Shown: positions 1 to 7,360, counted from the first letter of the stretch. The stretch is DNA of 10,567 nt from Candidatus Eiseniibacteriota bacterium (GCA_030639555.1 DAOWCM010000052.1:1-10567), one strand, 5' to 3'. Made by a program: numbers and translations. The notes: generated from the letters alone by a model not told the origin.

Positions 1-1485
1 AACGGGGTTGAGCACGTGACGACCGGCGGGGGAGGCGCGCCGCTCCGCACGCCCGACCCGAACTACCCCTACATCGTTGAGACGGCGGAAGAACATCACT
101 ACTGCAAGATAGCGATCGACGGGGGGACTCTAGAGTTCGAGGCCGTCATGCCGGACGGCACCCTGCTCGATTCGTTCACGATCAGGCAGCCCGATCTGCT
201 CGCCTTCACGTGGACCGACCACTACGCGCGAGAGATCGACTACTTCGGCGAGGCCATCTACCACACGATTCTCGAGAACACGGACACCGTGGCAGACACG
301 GTTACCGTGGACATCGCGCACGACATCCTGCCTGAAGGTGTGGGGGCATACGACTGGATCGGGTTCTACTGCGACACAGGCGGCGCCTGCCACTTCGGGC
401 CGTGGGACTACGTGCTCGAGCCTGGTGCGGCCGAGACCTTCGACGTCCACGTCCTCGACAACGTGGGCGATGTGCAGGGCATGGCCCTGACCACCCTGTC
501 CGCCGCCGGCGCAGCCGACTCGATCGCTGTGTCGTTCGCTACGTTCGTGGACCTGCCCTCGATTCTGTTAGTGGACGACGACGCCGGCGCGACCCACGAG
601 ACATACCTTCAGACGGCGGTCGAGGACGTGGGGCTTGCCGCACGCCCATGGGACGCGGACGTGCTGGGCAGGCCCGGTCTCGGCCAGCTGTCGTCGTACT
701 GGGCGGTCCTATGGACGACCGCCAACGGCAGCGCGACGTACATCAGCGCAGACGACGAGCAGGACATGATTGACTATCTGGACGGCGGTGGGAACCTGAT
801 GCTCGCGAGCATGCAGTACCTCTCGAGCCGCGGCGCCACGAACACGTTCATCACGGACTACCTCCACATCGATTCGTGGAGCAGCGATACCGGTGGCTTC
901 ATCATGACCGGTGTCAGCGGTGACCCGATCTCCGACCAGATGTCGCTGTCTCTCTTCGGCGGGCCGTTCCCTCCGGGCAACAGCGACTCGGTCGTCCCCG
1001 GCGCTTCCGCGGACTCCATCTTCACGAGTCCGGTCGGCGTCAAGGGCATCAGGGTCGCGGAGGCTGATCACAAGGTGGTGTTCCTCGGTTTCCCGTTCGA
1101 GGATGTCAAGACGTCCGAGCCCGACCCGAACAATCAGAAGACGCTCGTCGAGCGGATCCTGAACTGGTTCGACCAGCCCTCTGGCATCGAGGACGGAGAG
1201 ATCCAGCGTCTCGCGCTCGCCCAGAACGTTCCCAACCCGTTCAACCCGAAGACGGAGATCGCGTTCACGGTCCCCGAGGGTGCCGGGCGTGTCACACTCA
1301 CTGTCTACAACGTGAACGGCCGGGTTGTTCGCACTCTGCTGAACCGGGAGCTTCCGGCGGGTCCCTCGCTCGCCGTGTGGGACGGACGCGACGGTGGAGG
1401 TCGCACACTTGCTTCAGGGGTCTACTTCGCGCGGCTGGCTGCTGGGGGAGCGAGCGTCTTCCGCAAGATGACACTGCTGAAGTGA
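1..1485 (+). CDS. Secreted metallophosphoesterase-type protein, C-terminal part, with GATase/ThuA-like and type IX sorting domains
   Basis: The reading frame is open to the left edge, so the 5' end and start codon lie outside; an internal GTG at 16 is probably not the start. The first visible residues (NGVEHVTTGGGGAPL, then a segment ending in DGTLLDSFTI) look like the end of a calcineurin-like/purple-acid-phosphatase domain. The metal-binding residues would be upstream and cannot be checked. Around residues 65-185 is an Ig-like domain with a CDTGGAC cysteine pair. Around 185-395 is a class-I-glutaminase/ThuA-like domain (ILLVDDD, then a DYLDGGGNLMLAS segment); no Cys-His-Glu triad is evident. 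The last 90 residues form a FlgD-like/type IX sorting domain: NVPNPFNPKTEIAF, VYNVNGR, SGVYFARL, end FRKMTLLK. The product is therefore probably exported through the outer membrane and cleaved or anchored. Domain recognition is solid for the tail and good for the phosphoesterase end; the substrate is unknown. It converges on the next gene. Confidence 0.85.
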   Translation, partial: NGVEHVTTGGGGAPLRTPDPNYPYIVETAEEHHYCKIAIDGGTLEFEAVMPDGTLLDSFTIRQPDLLAFTWTDHYAREIDYFGEAIYHTILENTDTVADTVTVDIAHDILPEGVGAYDWIGFYCDTGGACHFGPWDYVLEPGAAETFDVHVLDNVGDVQGMALTTLSAAGAADSIAVSFATFVDLPSILLVDDDAGATHETYLQTAVEDVGLAARPWDADVLGRPGLGQLSSYWAVLWTTANGSATYISADDEQDMIDYLDGGGNLMLASMQYLSSRGATNTFITDYLHIDSWSSDTGGFIMTGVSGDPISDQMSLSLFGGPFPPGNSDSVVPGASADSIFTSPVGVKGIRVAEADHKVVFLGFPFEDVKTSEPDPNNQKTLVERILNWFDQPSGIEDGEIQRLALAQNVPNPFNPKTEIAFTVPEGAGRVTLTVYNVNGRVVRTLLNRELPAGPSLAVWDGRDGGGRTLASGVYFARLAAGGASVFRKMTLLK

Positions 1486-1540
1486 TGTGAACCGGGCGGG
1501 GCGGAAAGCTCCGTGCGGTGCTGCAGCGCGTCGAAAAGGG

Positions 1541-1572
1541 AAGGCCCCATCGATGGAGACGGGGCCTTTTCC
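1541..1572. terminator. Bidirectional intrinsic terminator between convergent genes
   Basis: AAGGCCCC (1541-1548) is exactly complementary to GGGGCCTT (1561-1568) across a 12-nt loop. On the + strand the stem runs into TTTTCC. On the - strand it is followed by CCCTTTTC, so it can stop transcription from both sides. It sits 56 bp after the stop of the left gene and 48 bp after the stop of the minus-strand gene, which is where a shared terminator is expected. Confidence 0.75.
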
Positions 1573-1619
1573 TTGCGTGCGGTCGTGCGATGGACCAGAC
1601 AGGAACGTCTGCCAGGCTG

Positions 1620-2303
1620 CTACCTGAAGAGACTCTTGATGGCGCCCCACGTGGACTCCTCGACGGGGGTGCCGAAGTAGTTGGCCTTGACCTGTAGGAT
1701 GGCCGTCCGGCCCCAGCCCTCGTCCGGATCCCACCACCCCTCCCACCAGGCCCACGTCATGACGCCATTGAAAAGGATCTGCCCGCCATTGCCGGTATTG
1801 TCGTACCCGAAGCAGAAGTAAGTGCCGTCCGCGATAACGATGTTCTCGGCCGACACATCGATGTACGTGTAGGTGGTTGGAGGGAACGTGGTCGGGTCGG
1901 GATCGACCGGCGTACACGAGCCGTAGTACTCAGCGCTGTAGGCGTTTCCCCCCGGCGAGACGTAGCCACCCATGCCGGTCCACACGAGCCAGCCGTATGC
2001 TTCGGTCGGCGGTCCGCAGCAGGGGAAGCCGAACTCCACCAGGATGAGGTCCATGCCCGTACCGTTGTAGACGGTCGTGATGAACCACTCGCCCCAGCCG
2101 TCGTGCGACCCGCCCGTGGTCGGGACGAAGTCGATCGCTCCACCGGTGTTGTACTGGAAGTCGTACCGGATCGTGCTGGGCTCGCCAGGTGGGGCCGCGA
2201 TCAGCTTCGCCGGGGTTCCGTCCTTGGAGGCCGTCGTCTCAGCCAGAGCGGGGGAGACGATGAGTGCGAGGATTGCCACAGCCAGTAGGAGCTTTGTCAG
2301 CAT
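1620..2303 (-). CDS. Small secreted protein of unknown function with C-terminal WGAIKSLFR tail
   Basis: I do not recognise a named family. The product is 227 residues. The start is the ATG at 2301-2303: a GGGAGGTG Shine-Dalgarno lies just upstream, and the start gives a clean Sec signal peptide (one Lys, hydrophobic residues 5-16, ALA just before a cleavage site after residue 21). The frame continues 54 bp further upstream, but that extension would bury the signal peptide. The mature part looks like an all-beta secreted domain rich in Gly, Tyr and Trp, with four cysteines (95, 96, 130, 164) and a Trp cluster at 184-191. It has no lipobox, no membrane segment after the signal peptide and no type IX sorting domain. 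The last residues, PVEESTWGAIKSLFR, closely match the end of the unrelated beta-helix protein at 5941-7275, which suggests a shared C-terminal tag. It is probably periplasmic or surface-exposed; function is unknown. Confidence 0.85.
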   Translation of the reverse strand: MLTKLLLAVAILALIVSPALAETTASKDGTPAKLIAAPPGEPSTIRYDFQYNTGGAIDFVPTTGGSHDGWGEWFITTVYNGTGMDLILVEFGFPCCGPPTEAYGWLVWTGMGGYVSPGGNAYSAEYYGSCTPVDPDPTTFPPTTYTYIDVSAENIVIADGTYFCFGYDNTGNGGQILFNGVMTWAWWEGWWDPDEGWGRTAILQVKANYFGTPVEESTWGAIKSLFR

Positions 2304-2606
2304 AGACACCTCCCTTTCCGGGGCGACGGCGACTGCGCGGGTGCTCACCCACATCAAGCTGCTTCGAGGGTTGTACCAAGCGGGAAGCGCTCGCGCGAAC
2401 CGCCCGGCCCCAAGGCCACCGCACGGTCACGCACGCTTGCGGAGAACCAAGGAGAACGCTCTCACCCTCCTTGTTTCCACGACACCGATTATGTCTAATT
2501 CGGCACGTGTGGTCGTCAAGACCCAAGTGCCTTGAGTTTGAGCAGGACCTTGGGAAGATCGTGGCGCTGAGGTAGTGGGAGCCGAGGTGACCGCAGGACC
2601 GTAACA
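2304..2606. other. Intergenic region upstream of the small secreted protein; no gene seen
   Basis: These 300 bases lie between the minus-strand gene and the orphan sorting domain. I see no coding frame with a recognisable product; the frames crossing it are continuations or shadows of neighbours. A possible minus-strand promoter is present, with TTGACG at 2514-2519 and CATAAT at 2488-2493. Each hexamer is a 5/6 match, but the 20-bp spacer is too long for a confident call and the leader would be about 180 nt. The octamer GCAGGACC occurs twice (near 2542 and 2593), with no evident meaning. Confidence 0.35.
2307..2314 (-). promoter_or_regulatory. Ribosome binding site fixing the start at 2303
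   Basis: Read on the minus strand, GGGAGGTG lies 3 nt before the ATG (5 nt from the GGAGG core). It supports the internal start over the longer frame to 2357. Confidence 0.75.
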
Positions 2607-2615
2607 ATGTGGGCT

Positions 2616-2630
2616 TGGCATAGCTCTTGC
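2616..2630 (+). promoter_or_regulatory. Sigma-54-type -24/-12 promoter motif
   Basis: TGGCA (2616-2620), a 6-nt gap, then TTGC (2627-2630). This matches the sigma-54 consensus TGGCAC-N5-TTGCW at the -24 GG and -12 GC with correct spacing. Transcription would begin about 2641-2643, at the left arm of the inverted repeat at 2642-2660. No enhancer-binding site was identified, and the gene downstream is only a sorting-domain fragment, so activity is uncertain. Confidence 0.45.
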
Positions 2631-2641
2631 CTGATACCTCA

Positions 2642-2660
2642 ACCTGTGTATTTCACAGGT
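2642..2660. repeat. Perfect 7-bp inverted repeat with 5-nt loop
   Basis: ACCTGTG (2642-2648), loop TATTT, CACAGGT (2654-2660). It sits exactly where a transcript from the sigma-54-like promoter would start. It could be a 5' RNA hairpin or a protein-binding palindrome. Confidence 0.5.
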
Positions 2661-3038
2661 AGAGCTCTCTTGTCCCGGTGGGACGGCGCCGCATCTGAGT
2701 GGGGCGAGCTCTCGCTTCGCCCGGCCAGCCCGGTTTCGGACCTGGCGGTGATAAGCTACAGCATTCCCGAGCCATGCAGAGCGCGCCTGTCCGTCTACAA
2801 CATCGCCGGGCGCGAGGTGGATGTCATTGTGGACGGAGAGATCAACCAGAGGGACAACTTCATTCAGGTGGCCATCGATTCCGGCCGGATGCCGTCGGGC
2901 GTCTACTTCGTGCTCATGACGGCCACGGGCACGGCCAGCGGCCGTGCCTACTCGCAGACCGGCAAGATGCTGGTTGTCCGCTGACGAGTTCACCCCTGGC
3001 CGTCTTGCTCCTTGCCGAGGCGGCCCAACCTCGAGCGC

Positions 3039-3076
3039 GCGGTGACCCGGTCCAGGAGGGCCGGGTCGCCGTTTCT
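3039..3076 (+). terminator. Strong hairpin terminator after the orphan sorting domain
   Basis: GGTGACCCGG (3041-3050) pairs with CCGGGTCGCC (3061-3070) in a 10-bp stem with one G-T wobble and a 10-nt loop; one to two more pairs can form outside. It is followed by GTTTCT, a short U tract. It lies 57 bp after the stop at 2984 and upstream of the DUF5916 gene, so it separates the two units. Confidence 0.6.
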
Positions 3077-3287
3077 ACGGCCCCGCCGGCAGCCCGCTCC
3101 GGCCCCTTCGTCCCACCCCGTACCCGATGTCGCTTCTCTCCTCGCTGCCTTGCCGTACTACGGTACTCGCACTGCACACCGAACTCGGGTATCCTCGTGA
3201 CAATCCGCTCCCAACCGATCGGCGGCGCGGGGTGTCATAGCGTGCGAGCGTCTGAGAGGTGCGGATTCCTCACCGGAACAAACAATC

Positions 3288-3293
3288 AGGGGG
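3288..3293 (+). promoter_or_regulatory. Ribosome binding site for the DUF5916 gene
   Basis: AGGGGG ends 5 nt before the ATG at 3299. It selects this start within a reading frame that stays open 600 bp further upstream. Confidence 0.8.
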
Positions 3294-3298
3294 ACTTG

Positions 3299-5884
3299 AT
3301 GCGCGGCGTGTGGCTGGTCGTGGCGGCCGTTGTGGCTGCCGGCGTGCCTCACTGCGAGGCGGCCGGCGCTTTCTGTGATGTGGACGATCTTGAGTTGAGC
3401 GGGTCGGAGTCGGCGGACGGGCGGCTGACAGCGGTGCCTTCGGTCCGAGCCCACGCGCTGGGCGACGAGAAGATAGACGTGGACGGCATCCTCGACGACC
3501 CGGCGTGGGAGAAGGCCGAGGCGGCCTGGGGCTTCCGCAAGTGGGACCCGGCCAGGGGAGAGCCGTCAAGTGAGGAGACCGTGTTCAAGGTCGCGTACGA
3601 CGACGAGGCCATCTACTTCGGCGTCGCGTGCTACGAGCAGGACGCGAGCAACATCCAGGGGAAGCTCTGCCGCCGAGACCATCTCAGCGATTCCGACATC
3701 GTCAGCCTCTATCTCGACACCTATCACGATCACACCACCGGCTTCAATTTCCGCGTCAACGTGCGAGGCGCCAAGGGCGACCGCTACGTCTACAACGACG
3801 GTAACATGGACCGCGACTGGAACGCCGTCTGGGAGGTAGAGACGTCGCAGGACGAGAACGGGTGGTACGCCGAGTTCCGGATCCCGTTCTCCTGCGTCCG
3901 GTACGGGCAGGCAGAAGAGATGACCTGGGGCTGCAATCTGTACCGTTACATGCACAGCCGCGGAGAAGACACGGCATGGACCGTCTGGGATATCGAGACC
4001 CGCGGCTTCGTCAGTCGCTTCGGTGAGATCACCGGCCTCGTAGCTGTTCCGCACTCGAGGCAGCTCGAACTCATGCCCTACGCCGTCGCACGGATCACGG
4101 ACCCCGCCGTCTACGGACCCGGTGACGAGCTCGAACACTTCCAGAACTTCGGGCTCGACCTGAAGTACGGGCTCACTTCGAACTTCACACTGACCGCGGC
4201 GTTCCAGCCGGACTTCGGACAGGTCGAGGCCGACCCGTCGCTGCTCAATCTGTCCCCCTTCGAGACCTACTACGACGAGAAGCGGCCGTTCTTCATCGAA
4301 GGAAACCGCTACTTCGAGCACCCTCGTTTCAACGTTTTCTACTCGCGGCGCATCGGCACGGGAGACGAGAACTCCCGGATTCGCGCAGCCGGCAAGCTGA
4401 CCGGCAGGACGGACCATGGCGTCACTGTCGCGGCGCTGTTCGCTTCGACGGACGTGACCGGAGAGGGACAGGCGCACAACTTCCTGAAGAGCGGAGAGCA
4501 GCCGACGCACTACCTGATCGGGCGACTCGGCAAGGAGTTTGCGGAAGGCGCTCACCGCGTCAACATCATGCAGACGGGTGTGTTCAGGAGTGAGGAGCGT
4601 CTGACCAGCGACGAGGACGGATATCCCTCGCGCGACGCGTGGACCACGGCGATGGACTTCGACCTCAACTTCCACGACCGCGACTACAACGTGGAGGGGT
4701 CGTTCGTAGGGTCGGTGGTCGACCCTGCCGCCGTCGCATCGGATCCGTCGATCCCGCACGAGAAGTTCTACGGCACCGGCGGCAACCTGGGCATTCGGAA
4801 GCTCGGCGGGCCGTTCATGGGCGGTGTCTCCGGTGAATGGGAGAGCGACAAGCTCGACCTGAACGACGTGGGTTTCCTGAGATCGCCTGACGAGATGAAC
4901 ATCGGCGGGTGGCTGCGCTACGAGCACAACTCCACGCGGGACGACGCGCTGTTCCTGAGAGGGCACGTCGGTCTGGACGTCTGGAGGAGCTGGCTCTACG
5001 CGGGGAACGAGGGGCTGGACCGCGACACCGGTGAGGTCGCGTGGTCGTACGACAGAGGGCACCCCGAGCATCGGGGACTGAATCTGAACGCGTCGGGCCA
5101 GCTGGCGAGCTACTGGCACGTCTGGGGGGGCGGGGGATGGGAGCCGGAGGGAACATCCAAGTACAACACGCGGACCTATGACGGCGAGCGTGGCCCTCTC
5201 ATGACCTATCCCGGGGGAGGGTACGGGTGGCTGGGGTTCAACACGGACTACAGGCTGCCGTTCGTGGCGAACGTCAATATTCAGGGTGGCGGCAACGAGC
5301 GGGGGTCGTGGAACAGAAGCACATCGGTCGGACTCGACTGGACGGCCACGGAGGCAATGACCTACAGCATCTCAGTCTCCTACAGGCGCTCGCACTCCGA
5401 CGCGCAGCATCTGGGCAACTTCGGGAATCCGGGCGGCGGCATCGGCGCGGTGAGCTACGTCTTCGCGGAACTCGAGCAGCAGACGGTCGACGTCACGTTC
5501 CGCTCCGACTTCCTGTTCAGCCGCGACCTGTCGCTGCAGCTCTACGCCCAGCCCTATCTGACCGTGGGCGGTTACGGGAACCCGCGCGAACTCGTGACGC
5601 CGGACTCGTACGACCTGGCTCCCGCCGTGGACGTTCCGGGCTTCGACGCGGAGGACGTCAGCGACTACGACTTCCGGTACTCCGCGATGAACATCAACGC
5701 GGTGCTTCGATGGGAGTACCGTCCCGGAAGCACCTTCTATCTTGTCTGGAAGCAGGGGCGGGACCTGTACGACGAGCGGTTCGAGACGCCGGCACTCGAG
5801 ACATCACTTGACCTCGGTGCGCTTCTCGGCAGGGAACCGGAGAACACCTTCCTGGCGAAGATCACGTACTGGTTTTCCACCTAG
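3299..5884 (+). CDS. DUF5916 outer-membrane protein with N-terminal CBM9-like domain
   Basis: The product is 861 residues. The ATG at 3299 has an AGGGGG site 5 nt upstream and opens a signal peptide (MRGVWLVVAAVVAAG, cleavage near 21-24). The frame upstream of it is a shadow overlapping the orphan sorting domain. Residues about 55-240 resemble the carbohydrate-binding family 9-like beta-sandwich (KIDVDGILDDPAWEKA, later VAYDDEAIYFGVACYE, then WYAEFRIPFS). Residues about 250-861 are DUF5916, with the family hallmark at 304-336 (PDFGQVEADPSLLN, then EKRPFFIEGNRYF). The C-terminal half has alternating aromatic strands (for example YSISVSYRRS) and ends in KITYWFST, as expected for an outer-membrane beta-barrel; length is normal for the family. 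DUF5916 proteins have no established activity, and binding or passage of glycans or organic ligands is only suggested by the CBM9-like domain. It has no operon partner here and the next gene is convergent. Family call is confident; role is not. Confidence 0.93.
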   Translation: MRGVWLVVAAVVAAGVPHCEAAGAFCDVDDLELSGSESADGRLTAVPSVRAHALGDEKIDVDGILDDPAWEKAEAAWGFRKWDPARGEPSSEETVFKVAYDDEAIYFGVACYEQDASNIQGKLCRRDHLSDSDIVSLYLDTYHDHTTGFNFRVNVRGAKGDRYVYNDGNMDRDWNAVWEVETSQDENGWYAEFRIPFSCVRYGQAEEMTWGCNLYRYMHSRGEDTAWTVWDIETRGFVSRFGEITGLVAVPHSRQLELMPYAVARITDPAVYGPGDELEHFQNFGLDLKYGLTSNFTLTAAFQPDFGQVEADPSLLNLSPFETYYDEKRPFFIEGNRYFEHPRFNVFYSRRIGTGDENSRIRAAGKLTGRTDHGVTVAALFASTDVTGEGQAHNFLKSGEQPTHYLIGRLGKEFAEGAHRVNIMQTGVFRSEERLTSDEDGYPSRDAWTTAMDFDLNFHDRDYNVEGSFVGSVVDPAAVASDPSIPHEKFYGTGGNLGIRKLGGPFMGGVSGEWESDKLDLNDVGFLRSPDEMNIGGWLRYEHNSTRDDALFLRGHVGLDVWRSWLYAGNEGLDRDTGEVAWSYDRGHPEHRGLNLNASGQLASYWHVWGGGGWEPEGTSKYNTRTYDGERGPLMTYPGGGYGWLGFNTDYRLPFVANVNIQGGGNERGSWNRSTSVGLDWTATEAMTYSISVSYRRSHSDAQHLGNFGNPGGGIGAVSYVFAELEQQTVDVTFRSDFLFSRDLSLQLYAQPYLTVGGYGNPRELVTPDSYDLAPAVDVPGFDAEDVSDYDFRYSAMNINAVLRWEYRPGSTFYLVWKQGRDLYDERFETPALETSLDLGALLGREPENTFLAKITYWFST

Positions 5885-5940
5885 AGCGGTAGAGGTCGTG
5901 GGAGGTGAGCGGTCGGATTCTCTCCGCGTGGGGACGTTCC

Positions 5941-7275
5941 TTATCTGTACATGGCCTTGATCGAGCCCCAGGACACCGCCTGGACCGGGGCGGCACAGGC
6001 CTCGCAGGTCGTCCATGGACTCGCGTGGGCGCCGAGAGGGTAACCGAACGGGTTGTTGGCCTCGAGGCAGGGCGAGTTGTCACAAAGGTAGTAGTCACCT
6101 GCCAACACTCCGCAGAAGAGCGGGTCCACCTGGAGGTTCCTGCTGCTCGCGCCCTGCGGGAGGTAGTCGCCTCCGACGTTGTTGAACGCCAGGCAGAGCG
6201 TCGGAGACACCGAGTTGTAGTCCTCCGCCTGAACCGCGGCGCCCCCCGTGCCGAACGCGAATATCGACTGGAAGACCTCCATGTCGAATCCGTATTCCCC
6301 CGCGGAGTAGATGCCGCCGCCGTGTTCAGCGCCGTTGAAGCAGAACGTGCAGCTCTGGACGGACAGAGACCGGGTGTAATCGGTCAGGGCATAGATCCCG
6401 CCGCCCTCAAGCGTCGCGGTGTTGTAGTCGAACTCGCACCCCACGGCGTTGACCCAGGTGAATCCGTTGATGAACACCGCGCCGCCTCGCGTCGCTGTGT
6501 TATGCCTGAAGTCGCAGAAGTAGATCTTCGAAGGATCCTCGGGCTCGCCCCCCCCGTTGTCGAACGTGCCCACGTAGACCGCCCCACCCTTCGGCGCGGT
6601 GTTGCCGATGAACTCGCAGTCCGACAGGTGGACGAGGGTCCCTGTCTTGCAGGACACGGCGCCGCCGCTCCAGCCGGCCTCGTTCCCCGTGAAGTCGCAC
6701 TTCGCGATGTCGACGTCGGCCCCGTAGCAGTAGATGGAGCCGCCGTAGTACAGCGCCTCGTTGCCTTCGAAGATGCAGGACACGATCGACATGAGAGCAG
6801 AGGTTCCACAGTACATGGCCCCGCCATACTCCGCGTAACAGTCGACGAACGAGCAACCCAGTATCACGGGCGCCGAACCGGCGCAGAAGAGCGCGCCGCC
6901 CCACCTCTGCCCTTGGTCGTTCACTGGAGCGACCCCGTTCATGACGGTGAATCCCTCGACGACGGCATCCGGTGTCTCACCATTCGTGAACACGAACCCG
7001 CGGCCTGCGTTCTCGCAGTCGATGATCGTCCAGTCGGCTCCCATCTCTGAGAGCAGATAGACGTCCTTGCCGTCGAACGAGATGTCCCGATTCAGCGGGC
7101 CTGAGTACGTGCCGGGCGCAACGAGCACGGTGTCGTCCCTGCTCGCCGCGGTTATTCCCTCCTGGATCGTTAGGTAGTTGCCACCCCCGTTCCAGTCAAC
7201 GTAGACCGTGCTGGCCGCGGCGGTCCCGGTCAGCGTGCCGAAGACGCAGACAATTGCTAGCAGATGAGACTTCAC
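5941..7275 (-). CDS. Secreted right-handed beta-helix protein with Pmp-like GGAI/FxxN repeats and WGSIKAMYR tail
   Basis: The product is 444 residues. The GTG at 7273-7275 is chosen because GAGGAGG lies 6 nt upstream and the start gives a signal peptide (KSHLLAIVCVFGTLTGTAAA, cleavage near 21). A longer frame to 7356 adds 27 residues before it and overlaps the predicted promoter. After the signal comes a DUF1565-type opening (STVYVDWNGGGNYLTIQEGI, then VLVAPGTYSG). Residues 126-344 are a parallel beta-helix with repeats like chlamydial polymorphic membrane proteins: GGALF, GGAMY, GGSIY, GGAVS, GGAVY, GGAVF, GGGIY (twice), interleaved with FEGN, FTGN, FIGN, FRHN, FDYN and FCFN. No autotransporter barrel follows. 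The protein ends with a Cys-rich stretch (CLEANNPFGYPLGA, CEAC) and the tail PVQAVSWGSIKAMYR, shared with the small secreted protein at 1620-2303. No lyase catalytic residues are evident, so a surface, adhesive or structural role is as likely as polysaccharide cleavage. Confidence 0.9.
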   Translation of the reverse strand: MKSHLLAIVCVFGTLTGTAAASTVYVDWNGGGNYLTIQEGITAASRDDTVLVAPGTYSGPLNRDISFDGKDVYLLSEMGADWTIIDCENAGRGFVFTNGETPDAVVEGFTVMNGVAPVNDQGQRWGGALFCAGSAPVILGCSFVDCYAEYGGAMYCGTSALMSIVSCIFEGNEALYYGGSIYCYGADVDIAKCDFTGNEAGWSGGAVSCKTGTLVHLSDCEFIGNTAPKGGAVYVGTFDNGGGEPEDPSKIYFCDFRHNTATRGGAVFINGFTWVNAVGCEFDYNTATLEGGGIYALTDYTRSLSVQSCTFCFNGAEHGGGIYSAGEYGFDMEVFQSIFAFGTGGAAVQAEDYNSVSPTLCLAFNNVGGDYLPQGASSRNLQVDPLFCGVLAGDYYLCDNSPCLEANNPFGYPLGAHASPWTTCEACAAPVQAVSWGSIKAMYR

Positions 7276-7281
7276 CTTGAT

Positions 7282-7288
7282 CCTCCTC
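7282..7288 (-). promoter_or_regulatory. Ribosome binding site for the beta-helix gene (GTG start)
   Basis: GAGGAGG on the minus strand is spaced 6 nt from the GTG at 7275. It overrides the upstream ATG of the longer frame. Confidence 0.8.
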
Positions 7289-7331
7289 GAGGTGGGCTTG
7301 CAACTGCGGGGGGAGCAGTGGAAGCGTACCC

Positions 7332-7360
7332 ATTGTATTGGATTCCGATGCCGCACACAA
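7332..7360 (-). promoter_or_regulatory. Sigma-70-type promoter for the beta-helix gene
   Basis: On the minus strand, TTGTGT (7355-7360) and TACAAT (7332-7337) are separated by exactly 17 bp. The -10 matches 5 of 6 consensus bases and the -35 three of 6. The predicted transcript start near 7325 gives a leader of about 50 nt containing the GAGGAGG site. Confidence 0.5.

Larger units (their letters stand above)
2607..2984 (+). pseudogene. Orphan type IX (FlgD-like) sorting-domain fragment, probable remnant of a secreted-protein gene
   Basis: This 125-codon frame starts at an ATG without a Shine-Dalgarno and is bounded upstream by an in-frame TGA (2568-2570). Residues 37-125 form a complete FlgD-like/type IX sorting domain: ISYSIPEP (49-56), VYNIAGREV (63-71), SGVYFVLM (97-104) and a C-terminal GKMLVVR. 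It aligns with the tail of the gene at 1-1485. The usual PNPFNP entry motif is degenerate (PASPVSD). The first 35 residues are low in family character and contain no signal peptide, so the product could not be exported as read. The simplest reading is the 3' remnant of a deleted secreted-protein gene. The alternative is a short real transcription unit, because a sigma-54-like promoter overlaps its first codons and a strong terminator follows at 3041-3076. That promoter would place the transcript start inside the frame, which argues against the ATG at 2607. Confidence 0.6.
2985..3298 (+). other. Intergenic region before the DUF5916 gene
   Basis: This stretch holds the terminator at 3039-3076 and then about 220 bp with no credible coding frame. 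A short odd palindrome, CCGTA-C-TACGG, lies at 3153-3163. I found no convincing sigma-70 or sigma-54 promoter; a TATCCT near 3190 lacks a good -35. The 3' end supplies the Shine-Dalgarno for the next gene. Confidence 0.5.

Noticed and set aside
3153..3163. Odd palindrome CCGTA-C-TACGG upstream of the DUF5916 gene
   Set aside because: It is too short to distinguish from chance in GC-rich DNA and is not tied to a recognisable promoter.
2699..3298. 200-residue N-terminal extension of the DUF5916 frame
   Set aside because: It lies out of frame over the orphan sorting domain and the terminator, has low-complexity composition, and would bury the signal peptide that follows AGGGGG and ATG 3299.
3929..3940. 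TWGCNLYR inside the DUF5916 protein, reminiscent of the WGxIK tail
   Set aside because: It is internal, within the CBM9-like domain, lacks the IK core and is not at a C-terminus.
3566..5119. A 517-codon open frame on the minus strand opposite the DUF5916 gene
   Set aside because: It is a GC-driven mirror of the plus-strand gene: no recognisable domain, Val/Arg/Glu-rich composition and no ribosome site. The plus strand carries clear DUF5916 motifs.
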